This document shows, piece by piece, positions 53,158 to 61,494 of a stretch of 64,000 bases of DNA (the stretch's first letter is position 1; every line of letters begins with the position of its first letter). The notes beneath the pieces are model-generated. The model was not told the origin of the DNA. It worked only from the letters and a program-made list of their open reading frames with translations, and ran no database searches. This DNA comes from Enterocloster aldenensis (GTDB taxonomy: Bacteria; Bacillota; Clostridia; Lachnospirales; Lachnospiraceae): NCBI RefSeq assembly GCF_003434055.1, contig NZ_QVEX01000004.1, forward strand, positions 299,831-363,830, given 5' to 3'. The position numbers and the translations under genes are program-made.

Positions 53158-54039
53158 TCAATATAAAAACTCCAGAAACGTCTTAAGCGCCATGGCCTGG
53201 TTGGAGGGATGGTATGCAAAGCCGATGGTCCTTCGGTGGATGGGGATGTTTAAGGGAATCTCCACCAGGGAACCGTTGTCCAGTTCCTTCTGCACCAGTT
53301 CCTTGATGACGCAGCCGATTCCAAGGCCGATTTTTGCAAATTCAATCAACAGGTCCATGGTGGTCACTTCCAGGACCTGCCGCGGCAGTATGTTGTTATC
53401 CGACATGTACTCATCCACATGGTGGCGCGTCATGTTGCTGGAGTCCAGGAGCATGATGTTGCCGGTCTCAAAGATATTGGCGTCCCTGCCTTCCCTGAGA
53501 TGCAGGTTTTCAAGGTAGGATGGGGTGGTGACAAAGATATCCTGTATGTCCATCACCGGTATGAATGCAAGGTCCCTGCGTACCGAAGGCTGTGCAACCA
53601 GCCCCAGGTCAATCTTCTGCTGTTCCAGACGGGTCAGGGTCAGTGCCGTGGACTGGCTCTCAATGGTCACCTTCATGTGGGGGTACTGGTCAATAAATGT
53701 TTTCAGGTAAGGGAGTAGGATGTATTTGCACAGTGTATTACTGACACCGATGCGCAGATGGCCGATATCGAATTCCTGGATCCGCTTAAGCTCCATTTCT
53801 CCCCGGTCCAGGGCGTCAAAGGCCTCCCTGGCATGCTCAAACAGGATTTCCCCTTCTGCTGTGAGCTGCACGCCCCTGGAACTGCGGGTGAAAAGGGACA
53901 GGCCCAGGCTGTCCTCCAGCTTGCTGATGGCCTTGCTGATGGCCGGCTGGCTGATATAGAGTTCCTTGGCTGCCTTGGAAATATTCCCGGCTTTTGCCAC
54001 CTCATAGAATATCTTGTATTGTGACAGGTTCTGCTCCAT
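53158..54039 (-). CDS. LysR family transcriptional regulator
   Basis: 293 residues from the ATG at 54039 after GGGGAGG (an in-frame ATG at 54072 lacks a site). N-terminal winged helix: YEVAKAGNISKAAKELYISQPAISKAISKLEDSLGLSLF, in which KAAKELYISQPAISKAI is the helix-turn-helix; then the linker and a two-lobe effector domain (HLRIGVSNTLCKYILLPYL ... GLGIGCVIKELV). Family: a LysR that senses a small metabolite. Convergent with the NSS gene and the neighbour LysR lies behind it, so its target is not obvious; tna or cyu genes are possible. Confidence 0.92.
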   Translation of the reverse strand: MEQNLSQYKIFYEVAKAGNISKAAKELYISQPAISKAISKLEDSLGLSLFTRSSRGVQLTAEGEILFEHAREAFDALDRGEMELKRIQEFDIGHLRIGVSNTLCKYILLPYLKTFIDQYPHMKVTIESQSTALTLTRLEQQKIDLGLVAQPSVRRDLAFIPVMDIQDIFVTTPSYLENLHLREGRDANIFETGNIMLLDSSNMTRHHVDEYMSDNNILPRQVLEVTTMDLLIEFAKIGLGIGCVIKELVQKELDNGSLVEIPLNIPIHRRTIGFAYHPSNQAMALKTFLEFLY

Positions 54040-54293
54040 GACTGTCCTCCCCGTAATATAACATTTTTTCATATGAAAATGTGTACTGTATAACTTTTAT
54101 TATAACAACACATGTCCTGAAATGTAAAGAACAGAAGGGGATGATTTTAAAGGAAATTAAAAATGCGATTTTCCTTATTTCGGTTCACCTTCCCTGTTTT
54201 CCATAATATACTTATAATAGATCCGCCTCATGAAAGCCGGAAGCCGTACTGCCCCGGATTGCTCCGGGGATGGACCTGGAAAGAATATCCGGG

Positions 54294-55193
54294 TTACATG
54301 CCGGGGGCAGGCGGAAGGAAAGTACCGGCCAATTCTATGAATGCATTCATCTCGCGGGTCACCCATTTATCCTTATGATAGACAATCTGGCGCCAGGTCT
54401 GCATGTGGAAATCCTTTACGTTAAGGGCGGCCAGGCAGCCGGATTCAATGTCTGAGAGGATGGTGAACCTTGGAAGGAAGGAGACGCCCATATTGGCCCT
54501 CAGCAGGTTGATGATGAATTCCGTATTCCCTATTTCAAGGAAAGGGCGGATTGTCATATCCTGGGCCGCCAGATACTGTTCCAGTATGAAACGGTAGCTT
54601 GCATTTTTCTCGGTCAGGATGAATGGCTGTCCGATGACCTGGGAAAGGTCCAGGTCCTTCCTGCCGGAAAAGGGGTGGTTTACGGAGGATACGAAAACAA
54701 TGTCCTCAGGCTCTTCCAGGACCTTGATCCATTTGTCGTCATACATACGCTTGTCCAGGAAATACACAATGTCAATGGCATTGCTGTTCATCATGTCCAG
54801 CAGGGTTCCGGGGGAATCGGTGATGATGCTTACGTTTACCCGGGGATACAGGCGGTGGTACTCTTTTAACAAAGGAGGAAAGATGGATGCACAGATGGAC
54901 TCAATGGTGCCAAGGCACAGGCTTCCGGTCAGTTCCGTGGCTTCCGTCACAGCGTCCCTGGCGCATTCCAGGTCCCGCATGATGGCGGCGGCATGTTCAA
55001 AGAACACGGCGCCCTGGTGGGTTAAGGTGGTCTGTTTGCCGATGCGGTCAAACAGGTGGACATTCAGCTCTTTTTCCAGCTGCTTGACCTGGATGGTCAC
55101 AGCGGCCTGGGAATATCCCAGCTGTTTGGCTGCTTTTGAAAAACTCTTTAGCTGAGCTACCTGAAGAAATGTTGCAATTTCGCGTAATTCCAT
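54294..55193 (-). CDS. LysR family transcriptional regulator, divergent from the cysteine desulfidase gene
   Basis: 299 residues. Winged helix FLQVAQLKSFSKAAKQLGYSQAAVTIQVKQLEKEL with SKAAKQLGYSQAAVTIQVK as the helix-turn-helix, then an effector-binding domain (GTIESICASIFPPLLKEYHRL; ANMGVSFLPRFTI). It starts at 55193, facing away from the gene at 55367 with a 173-bp gap containing a promoter and palindrome. The standard LysR arrangement suggests it regulates that gene pair. Some C-terminal features resemble the remnant at 11575-11868, so both may belong to one subfamily. Confidence 0.92.
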   Translation of the reverse strand: MELREIATFLQVAQLKSFSKAAKQLGYSQAAVTIQVKQLEKELNVHLFDRIGKQTTLTHQGAVFFEHAAAIMRDLECARDAVTEATELTGSLCLGTIESICASIFPPLLKEYHRLYPRVNVSIITDSPGTLLDMMNSNAIDIVYFLDKRMYDDKWIKVLEEPEDIVFVSSVNHPFSGRKDLDLSQVIGQPFILTEKNASYRFILEQYLAAQDMTIRPFLEIGNTEFIINLLRANMGVSFLPRFTILSDIESGCLAALNVKDFHMQTWRQIVYHKDKWVTREMNAFIELAGTFLPPAPGM

Positions 55194-55261
55194 AATATAC
55201 GTCCTTTTTTTAATTGGTTTTTCTATAAAAATTTTTAAACTATATCATAAAAACATTAAAT

Positions 55262-55299
55262 TTTACAACCATTTGTTTTTATGGTACATTAAGCTTAAT
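55262..55299 (+). promoter_or_regulatory. Promoter with palindrome before the cyuA-like gene
   Basis: TTTACA (55262-55267), 17-bp spacer, TACATT (55285-55290), overlapped by the perfect palindrome ATTAAGCTTAAT (55288-55299). A LysR or other regulator could bind there. Start would be near 55297, 70 nt before the ATG. Confidence 0.6.
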
Positions 55300-55366
55300 G
55301 AGAAATCAATACCAAATAATGACTATTTTCCCAAAAATCAGTCAAAAAAGAAAGGAATCAAATATC

Positions 55367-56644
55367 ATGGAAAAAGACAATGTAAAGTACAACGCGTATG
55401 TTCAGATACTGAAGGAGGAGCTGCTTCCGGCCATGGGATGTACGGAACCCATTGCCCTGGCCTATGGCGCTGCGCTGGCACGGAAAGTACTGGGGGAACT
55501 GCCGGACCGGGTGGTAATCGGGGCCAGCGGAAGTATTATCAAGAATGTCAAATCCGTGATTGTGCCTAATACAGACCATTTAAAAGGAATCCCGGCCGCT
55601 GCAACAGCCGGTATCGTGGCAGGTGACCCGGATAAGGAGCTGGAGGTAATCGCCCAGGTGACACCGGAGCAGATTGCACAGATGAAGGAGTTCATAGAAA
55701 ATACCCAGATTGAAGTGGAGCATGTGGACAATGGCATCACCTTTGACATCATCGTGACACTGTACAAGGGAAGCTCTTATGCAAAGGTGCGCATTGCCAA
55801 TTACCACACCAATGTGGTACTGGTTGAAAAAGACGGCGAGATCTTAAAGCAGATAGAAGTGGCCGGAGAGGACGAGGAGGGCCTGACAGACAGGAGCCTT
55901 CTTAATATGGAAGATATCTGGGATTTCATCAACACGGTTGACATAGCCGACATCAAGGAGGTACTGGACCGCCAGATTTCCTATAACATGGCCATTGCAG
56001 AGGAGGGCATCAAGGGGAATTACGGCGCCAACATCGGCAAGGTGCTTCTTGATATGTCTGGCAATGATGTGCGCACCAGGGCAAAGGCCATGGCGGCGGC
56101 TGGTTCCGACGCCAGGATGAATGGCTGCGAACTGCCGGTCATCATCAATTCAGGCAGCGGGAACCAGGGAATCACTGCATCCGTACCGGTCCTTGTATAT
56201 GCGGAGGAGCTTAAGGTAAGCGAGGAGAAGAAATACAGGGCCCTGGCCTTATCCAACCTTACTGCCATTCACCAGAAGACACCGATTGGAAGATTATCCG
56301 CATATTGCGGCGCGGTAAGCGCCGGCGCGGGAGCAGGGGCAGGAATCGCTTATCTGTGCGGAGGCAGCTATAAGGAGATTGTCCATACGGTTGTCAATGC
56401 GCTTGCCATTGTGTCCGGCATTGTCTGCGACGGCGCCAAGGCTTCCTGCGCAGCCAAGATTGCTTCGGCGGTTGACGCAGGGATCCTGGGCTATAACATG
56501 TATATCCGCGGTCAGCAGTTCTACGGAGGAGACGGCATCGTGACAAAGGGTGTCGAGGAAACACTTAAGAATGTTGGCAGGCTTGGAAAGGAAGGAATGA
56601 AGGAGACCAACGAGGAGATAATTAAAATCATGATTGGAGATTAG
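55367..56644 (+). CDS. L-cysteine desulfidase/L-serine dehydratase-like protein (UPF0597)
   Basis: 425 residues from the ATG at 55367, with AAAGGA upstream; a longer frame exists but is not needed. The motif AMGCTEPIALAY near the N-terminus, INSGSGNQGITASVPV, and the cysteines of YLCGGS and VCDGAKASCAAKIA (candidate Fe-S ligands) are those of the CyuA/YhaM family. In E. coli CyuA desulfidates cysteine to pyruvate, ammonia and sulfide; other members act on serine-like substrates. It is followed by a symporter gene 2 bp later, which probably supplies the amino acid. Regulated perhaps by the divergent LysR. Confidence 0.85.
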   Translation: MEKDNVKYNAYVQILKEELLPAMGCTEPIALAYGAALARKVLGELPDRVVIGASGSIIKNVKSVIVPNTDHLKGIPAAATAGIVAGDPDKELEVIAQVTPEQIAQMKEFIENTQIEVEHVDNGITFDIIVTLYKGSSYAKVRIANYHTNVVLVEKDGEILKQIEVAGEDEEGLTDRSLLNMEDIWDFINTVDIADIKEVLDRQISYNMAIAEEGIKGNYGANIGKVLLDMSGNDVRTRAKAMAAAGSDARMNGCELPVIINSGSGNQGITASVPVLVYAEELKVSEEKKYRALALSNLTAIHQKTPIGRLSAYCGAVSAGAGAGAGIAYLCGGSYKEIVHTVVNALAIVSGIVCDGAKASCAAKIASAVDAGILGYNMYIRGQQFYGGDGIVTKGVEETLKNVGRLGKEGMKETNEEIIKIMIGD

Positions 56645-56646
56645 GT

Positions 56647-57840
56647 ATGAAAAAAATAACAGGTAGTTTACCGTTCCGATTACTGTTGGGTGTTATCCTC
56701 GGTATCATCGTCGGACAGATTTGCGGCGATGGTCTTATGCACGTCATTGTAACAATTAAGTACATACTGAATCAGGTGATTGTATTCTGTGTTCCGTTAA
56801 TAATCATTGGTTTCATTGCCCCTTCCATCACAAGGCTGGGCAATAACGCATCCAAAATGCTTGGGGTTGCTGTTACGCTTGCATATGTTTCGTCAATCGG
56901 TGCTGCGCTGTTTGCCATGATGGCCGGTTATTTCCTGATTCCCCATCTGTCCATTATTTCTGAGGTAGAGGAACTTAGGAAACTGCCGGACATCGTGTTC
57001 CAGCTGGATATCCCCCAGATCATGCCGGTCATGAGCGCCCTTGTGTTTTCACTGCTTCTTGGCCTGGCCGCCACATGGACCAAGGCGGAGGTGATTACGG
57101 ATGTCCTGGAGGAGTTCCAGCAGATCGTACTTTCCATTGTAACAAAAGTAGTCATTCCGGTGCTTCCTGTTTTTATTGCATTTACATTCTGCTCCTTATC
57201 ATATGAAGGCACCATTACAAAGCAGCTGCCTGTATTTTTAAAGGTGGTCATCATTGTCATGATCGGACATTTTATCTGGATGACCCTGCTCTATGTAATC
57301 GCCGGTATCTATTCAGGGGCCAATCCCCTGGACGTCATCCGCAATTACGGGCCGGCCTATATCACAGCGGTGGGTACCATGTCATCCGCGGCCACCCTTG
57401 CGGTTGCCCTGCGCTGTGCCAAGAAGTCACAGCCGCCCCTGCGGGATGACATGGTGGACTTCGGCATCCCGCTGTTTGCCAATATCCATCTGTGCGGTTC
57501 CGTGCTGACAGAAGTATTCTTTGTCATGACGGTGAACAAGATACTTTACGGTTCCATTCCTACCATGGGGACCATGGTCTTATTCTGTGCACTCCTAGGC
57601 ATATTTGCCATTGGGGCGCCCGGCGTGCCCGGAGGTACGGTAATGGCGTCCCTGGGGCTGATAACAGGCGTCCTTGGATTTGAGGAGTCAGGCACGGCGC
57701 TGATGCTGACAATCTTTGCCCTGCAGGACAGCTTCGGAACCGCATGCAACGTGACCGGCGACGGAGCCCTGACCATGATCCTTACCGGATTTGCGCAGAA
57801 ACATGGGATTAAGAGACAGAAGCTTGAGAGCGGTCTGTGA
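56647..57840 (+). CDS. Dicarboxylate/amino acid:cation symporter (DAACS family)
   Basis: 397 residues, the ATG two bases after the previous stop, so the pair is translationally coupled. Eight helices and two hairpins; FRLLLGVILGIIVG, YITAVGTMSSAATLAVALRC (serine-rich HP1 motif region, here GTMSSAATLAVA) and IGAPGVPGGTVMASLGL (HP2) are DAACS signatures. The family carries glutamate, aspartate, serine or dicarboxylates with Na+ or H+. Partnership with a cysteine/serine deaminating enzyme suggests a small amino acid. It is followed by the hydF leader region. Confidence 0.9.
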   Translation: MKKITGSLPFRLLLGVILGIIVGQICGDGLMHVIVTIKYILNQVIVFCVPLIIIGFIAPSITRLGNNASKMLGVAVTLAYVSSIGAALFAMMAGYFLIPHLSIISEVEELRKLPDIVFQLDIPQIMPVMSALVFSLLLGLAATWTKAEVITDVLEEFQQIVLSIVTKVVIPVLPVFIAFTFCSLSYEGTITKQLPVFLKVVIIVMIGHFIWMTLLYVIAGIYSGANPLDVIRNYGPAYITAVGTMSSAATLAVALRCAKKSQPPLRDDMVDFGIPLFANIHLCGSVLTEVFFVMTVNKILYGSIPTMGTMVLFCALLGIFAIGAPGVPGGTVMASLGLITGVLGFEESGTALMLTIFALQDSFGTACNVTGDGALTMILTGFAQKHGIKRQKLESGL

Positions 57841-57912
57841 CCGGGGCCGGATTGGGGCCCCGATGGGACCGCGGCCACGGGCAGACAACGCAGGCTGTTT
57901 TATATCCGGGGA

Positions 57913-57942
57913 TTGACAGCCCGCGGGAATATGTAGTAAGAT
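57913..57942 (+). promoter_or_regulatory. Promoter of the hydF leader RNA
   Basis: TTGACA (57913-57918), an 18-bp spacer and TAAGAT (57937-57942). It lies 70 bp after the symporter stop; the transcript would begin near 57949. Confidence 0.65.
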
Positions 57943-57948
57943 GGAGCA

Positions 57949-58132
57949 AACAGGCTTCTGCACTGACAGGTATCCCTTACAGCAAAGCAGCCCGCGCGGA
58001 TATCCCCAATCCAGGGGGCCGCAGACAGATGGAAGAGAATATGTGTTGACTGACCTGAAGCAGGGCTGAGAGGGAAAGCGGGTACACTTGAGTGGTTTTA
58101 TCGGGATACGCCTATTTTGGCGTATCCTTTTT
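57949..58132 (+). ncRNA. Structured leader RNA candidate upstream of hydF, ending in a terminator
   Basis: A non-coding segment of about 185 nt between a clear promoter and a terminator, 45 bp before hydF. Hand folding gives a multibranch: closing helix CCCT-CAGC (57974-57983) with GCTG-AGGG (58065-58074) around a 2x2 internal loop; inner hairpin GCGG-CCCC (57996-58007) with GGGG-CCGC (58014-58022); hairpin CCTG-AAG-CAGG (58054-58064). GTATCCC (57970-57976) could instead pair with GGGATAC (58103-58109) in the terminator stem, a possible antiterminator switch. It matches none of TPP, T-box, cobalamin, SAM or other classes I checked by eye. It may be an undescribed riboswitch or a small RNA. 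Confidence 0.5.
58104..58132 (+). terminator. Terminator at the end of the hydF leader
   Basis: GGATACGCC (58104-58112) and GGCGTATCC (58119-58127) form a perfect 9-bp stem, 6-nt loop TATTTT, then TTTTT. hydF begins 46 bp downstream; read-through is needed for its expression unless a second promoter exists. Confidence 0.85.
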
Positions 58133-58177
58133 GTGTTGGGAAATGACACGGAACACGGACAGGAGGAAAAGATACAT

Positions 58178-59437
58178 ATGGGAATGAATGACACGCCTTC
58201 ATCAGAACGGGTCCATATCGGATTCTTTGGAAGGAGGAATGCTGGGAAGTCCAGCGTGCTCAATGCAGTCACCGGCCAGGACCTGGCTGTGGTATCAGAG
58301 GTAAAGGGAACCACCACGGACCCTGTGTATAAGGCCATGGAGCTTCTTCCCCTTGGCCCGGTGATGATGATTGACACCCCGGGGATTGATGATGAAGGGG
58401 AATTGGGCGGCCTTCGTATTAAAAAGAGTTACCAGGTGCTTAATAAGACGGACGTGGCGGTTTTGGTGGTGGATGGCTGCCAGGGCATGGCATATGAGGA
58501 CAGGGCGCTTCTTGGGCGGATACAGGAAAAGCATATCCCATGTGTGATTGCCTGCAATAAGGCGGACATGGATGGTCCTGCTGCTAACCATGGAGATTCT
58601 GGGAACCAGGCGGAATCGGCCGGCAAACCACAGGAAGCATATCCGCAGTCCCTTCCGGTAATCATGGTCAGCGCCCTTACCGGACAGGGCATGGACAAGC
58701 TTAAGGAATGCCTGGCGGGCCTGGGGAAGAGACAGGAGAGTGGGCGCAGGATCGTGGGGGATTTGCTGGAACCGTTGGATTTTGCCGTGCTGGTGGTGCC
58801 CATTGATAAGGCCGCCCCCAAAGGCCGTCTCATCCTTCCGCAGCAGCAGACCATACGGGATATCCTGGAGGCTGGCGCTGTTTCCATTGTACTTAAGGAG
58901 GATGGACTGGCAAAGGCGCTGCCGGCGCTGGGAAAGAAACCCAGGATCGTCATTACGGACAGCCAGGTATTTGGATCCGTGGCAAAGGATACGCCTGAGG
59001 ACATCCTGCTGACATCCTTTTCCATCCTGTTTGCAAGGTATAAGGGGAACCTGGGCCCCCTGGTCAAGGGGGCGGCGGCCTTAAAGCATATTGGCGCGGG
59101 TGATAAGATCCTGATTTCAGAGGGGTGTACCCACCATAGGCAGTGCAATGACATCGGGACTGTTAAGCTTCCTGGCTGGATCCGGCAGTATACGGGCGTG
59201 GAACCGGAGTTCCATTTTACATCCGGGACCGGGTTTCCCGATGATTTAAGCGGTTACAGCCTGATTGTCCACTGCGGCGGATGCATGCTGAATGAAAGGG
59301 AAATGAAGTACAGGATGGAATGCGCAGAGGACCAGGGAATCCCAATGACCAATTACGGCATATTGATTGCATATACCCAGGGGATTTTAAAACGGAGCCT
59401 GGAGCCATTTCCGGAAATTGCATCCCTTCTTGGATGA
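58178..59437 (+). CDS. hydF: [FeFe]-hydrogenase H-cluster maturation GTPase HydF
   Basis: 419 residues from the ATG at 58178 after AGGAGG (11 bases; the next Met is two codons on). An N-terminal Era-like GTPase domain carries GRRNAGKS (18-25), GTTTDP, DTPG (66-69) and NKAD. The C-terminal domain has the three-ligand cluster motif CTHH ... HCGGC (Cys-X-His, then about 50 residues, His-Cys-X2-Cys). HydF is the scaffold on which HydE and HydG build the 2Fe subcluster and from which it is delivered to HydA. hydE, hydG and hydA are not in this window. A leader RNA with terminator precedes it. Confidence 0.95.
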   Translation: MGMNDTPSSERVHIGFFGRRNAGKSSVLNAVTGQDLAVVSEVKGTTTDPVYKAMELLPLGPVMMIDTPGIDDEGELGGLRIKKSYQVLNKTDVAVLVVDGCQGMAYEDRALLGRIQEKHIPCVIACNKADMDGPAANHGDSGNQAESAGKPQEAYPQSLPVIMVSALTGQGMDKLKECLAGLGKRQESGRRIVGDLLEPLDFAVLVVPIDKAAPKGRLILPQQQTIRDILEAGAVSIVLKEDGLAKALPALGKKPRIVITDSQVFGSVAKDTPEDILLTSFSILFARYKGNLGPLVKGAAALKHIGAGDKILISEGCTHHRQCNDIGTVKLPGWIRQYTGVEPEFHFTSGTGFPDDLSGYSLIVHCGGCMLNEREMKYRMECAEDQGIPMTNYGILIAYTQGILKRSLEPFPEIASLLG

Positions 59438-59476
59438 AGCCAAAATAAAATGGGAATAAATGCGCATGATAAGGGT

Positions 59477-59512
59477 GCGGAAGCAGGCGGGATGCCTGCT
59501 TCCGCGCCTTTT
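59477..59512 (+). terminator. Terminator after hydF
   Basis: A perfect 12-bp stem, GCGGAAGCAGGC (59477-59488) with GCCTGCTTCCGC (59494-59505), loop of five, then GCCTTTT. Confidence 0.8.
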
Positions 59513-59576
59513 ACCGTGGCGGCTCCCATCACTGGAAAAGAAATAAAAAGAAAATATTTTTATTTAGTATTTAATG

Positions 59577-59604
59577 TTGAAAATAATTTTTTATGTGCTA
59601 TACT
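59577..59604 (+). promoter_or_regulatory. Promoter of nagA
   Basis: TTGAAA (59577-59582), 16-bp spacer, TATACT (59599-59604) in an AT-rich stretch; start near 59611, about 50 nt before the nagA ATG. Confidence 0.6.
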
Positions 59605-59661
59605 TGTGATAAGGGAAATTAATTTAGACAGAATAACATTATATGGAAAAGGAGAAGCGAC

Positions 59662-60801
59662 ATGAAGATTCAGGGTAAGAGAGTCTGGATTGCAGGCCAG
59701 TTCATGGCGGCACAGATGGAGATTGAGGACGGGACCATTAAGCGGATTGACGGGTACGGTACAGGTCCTGCGGACCAGGATTACGGGGACAGGAGGATCC
59801 TTCCGGGTTTTATTGATATCCATACCCACGGCGCCTATGATTTTGACACCAATGACGGGGAGCCTGAGGGCCTTCGCAGATGGATGAAGAGGATTCCGCA
59901 AGAGGGCGTCACATCCATCCTTCCAACCACGGTGACCCAGATGCCCGAGGTGCTTACCAAAGCGGTTGCCAATGTGGCAAAGGTGTCAGAAGAAGGATAT
60001 GAGGGCGCTGAGATACTGGGAATCCATTTTGAGGGACCTTTCCTGGACATGGAATATAAGGGCGCACAGCCTCCGGAGGCCATTGCTGTTGCATCGGTGG
60101 AGCAGTTTAAGAAGTACCAGGAAGCTGCAAAGGGACTGATTAAGTATATTACCCTGGCGCCGGAGCGGGATCCGGACCATGCGCTGACAAGATACTGCTC
60201 CACCCACGGCGTGGTGGTCAGCATGGGCCATTCGGCCGCAACCTATGAGCAGGCCCTGTTAGGCATTGCCAATGGCGCCACTTCCATGACCCATGTCTAT
60301 AACGGCATGACCCCATACCACCACCGCAAGCCGGGGCTGGTAGGAACCGCGCTCAGGGTCAGGGATATCTATGGGGAAATCATCTGCGACGGCTGCCATT
60401 CCCATCTGGCTGCCCTGAATAATTTCTTTACTGCAAAGGGAAGGGATTACTCTATCATGATCAGTGATTCCCTTCGGGCAAAGCACTGCCCGCCGGGCGG
60501 ACAGTACCAGCTGGGCGGCCATGACATAGAGATTGGCGATGACGGCCTGGCAAGGCTTAAGGGTACGGACACCATTGCGGGAAGCACGCTGAACCTGAAC
60601 CGGGGCCTTAAGATCCTGGTGGAAGAGGCCATGGTCCCCTTTGACACGGCAGTCAATTCCTGTACCATCAACCCGGCCAGATGCCTTGGGGTGGATGACC
60701 GCAAGGGCAGGATTGCAGTGGGCTGCGACGCGGACCTGGTGGTGCTGGAGGATGATTACAGCGTGCTCCAGACCTGGTGCAGGGGACGTGCAATGCTCTA
60801 A
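59662..60801 (+). CDS. nagA: N-acetylglucosamine-6-phosphate deacetylase
   Basis: 379 residues, ATG after AAAAGGAG. Amidohydrolase TIM barrel: FIDIHTHGAYDFD (metal-binding HxH), HFEGPFLDMEYKGA (conserved Glu), SMGHSAATYEQAL and THVYNGMTPYHHR with metal-binding His residues, and GTDTIAGSTLNLNRGL (catalytic Asp). It removes the acetyl group from GlcNAc-6-phosphate in amino sugar catabolism. Monocistronic here; nagB is not adjacent. It complements the glycosaminoglycan operon at 29-36 kb, whose disaccharide would yield an amino sugar. Confidence 0.95.
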   Translation: MKIQGKRVWIAGQFMAAQMEIEDGTIKRIDGYGTGPADQDYGDRRILPGFIDIHTHGAYDFDTNDGEPEGLRRWMKRIPQEGVTSILPTTVTQMPEVLTKAVANVAKVSEEGYEGAEILGIHFEGPFLDMEYKGAQPPEAIAVASVEQFKKYQEAAKGLIKYITLAPERDPDHALTRYCSTHGVVVSMGHSAATYEQALLGIANGATSMTHVYNGMTPYHHRKPGLVGTALRVRDIYGEIICDGCHSHLAALNNFFTAKGRDYSIMISDSLRAKHCPPGGQYQLGGHDIEIGDDGLARLKGTDTIAGSTLNLNRGLKILVEEAMVPFDTAVNSCTINPARCLGVDDRKGRIAVGCDADLVVLEDDYSVLQTWCRGRAML

Positions 60802-60837
60802 AATACGGGATAATTTCAATAAAATCCCTGAAAATGC

Positions 60838-60866
60838 TTGCATTTACCAGAACATGATGGTATAGT
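60838..60866 (+). promoter_or_regulatory. Promoter of the rimP-nusA-infB operon
   Basis: TTGCAT (60838-60843), 17-bp spacer, TATAGT (60861-60866). Start near 60873, about 100 nt before rimP. The leader holds the hairpin at 60896-60921. Confidence 0.6.
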
Positions 60867-60895
60867 ATATAGGATAACTAATGTAGGGTACTGAT

Positions 60896-60925
60896 AAAGA
60901 GTGGACGCCGGTCCACTCTTTCGTT
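60896..60925 (+). terminator. Hairpin in the rimP leader
   Basis: AAAGAGTGGAC (60896-60906) pairs perfectly with GTCCACTCTTT (60911-60921), a 4-nt loop (GCCG), then CGTTTTG. Located between the promoter and rimP, so it may act as an attenuator or as a 5' stability element; the T run is interrupted. Confidence 0.5.
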
Positions 60926-60975
60926 TTGAGTAGGGCTCATACATTACTGTACAGATTGGAAAGGCGGTGTAGCAA

Positions 60976-61443
60976 TTGGGAAAAAAGGAAAACTACGAGA
61001 GCAGGGTAGAACGTTACCTCCTGCCCCTGGTGGAAGAACATCATTTTGAACTTGTGGATGTGGAATATGTAAAGGAAGCAGGAACCTGGTATCTGAGGGC
61101 TTATATTGATAAAGAAGGCGGAATTGCAGTGGATGACTGTGAGGTCATCAGCAGGAAGCTTGGGGAGTGGCTGGATAAGGAAGATTTTATTGATGAAAGC
61201 TATATCCTTGAGGTCAGTTCGCCGGGACTTGGCCGTCCCCTGAAAAAGGAAAAGGACTTTATCAGGAGCATGGGCAAGGATGTGGACGTGCGTCTGTACC
61301 GCCAGATTGATAAGCAGAAGGAATTTACAGGTGCCTTAAGTGCATATGATGAGAATACTGTGACGCTGACCATGGAAGACGGAAGCCAGATGGTATTTGA
61401 AAAACCGGACATTGCCCTGATCCGGCTGGCACTGGATTTCTGA
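60976..61443 (+). CDS. rimP: Ribosome maturation factor RimP
   Basis: 155 residues, TTG start at 60976 (AAAGGCGGTG upstream). The N-terminal domain has LVEEHHFELVDVEYVKEAG and YLRAYIDKEGGIAVDDCE, then SSPGLGRPLKK, the RimP signatures, with an Sm-like C-terminal domain (KEFTGALSAYDENTVTL). It aids maturation of the 30S subunit. First gene of the conserved rimP-nusA-ylxR-ylxQ-infB order. Confidence 0.92.
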   Translation: MGKKENYESRVERYLLPLVEEHHFELVDVEYVKEAGTWYLRAYIDKEGGIAVDDCEVISRKLGEWLDKEDFIDESYILEVSSPGLGRPLKKEKDFIRSMGKDVDVRLYRQIDKQKEFTGALSAYDENTVTLTMEDGSQMVFEKPDIALIRLALDF

Positions 61444-61494
61444 TACTGCATTGATAGTTAATTCACATGCCCAGGCATGGATAGGAGGATAAAC

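Noticed and set aside
57949..58132. TPP or T-box leader before hydF
   Set aside because: A GGCTGAGAG string looks like part of a TPP element, but the GGGGTG start and the CCTGATC...TAATACC core are missing; no AGGGTGGNACCGCG T-box sequence.
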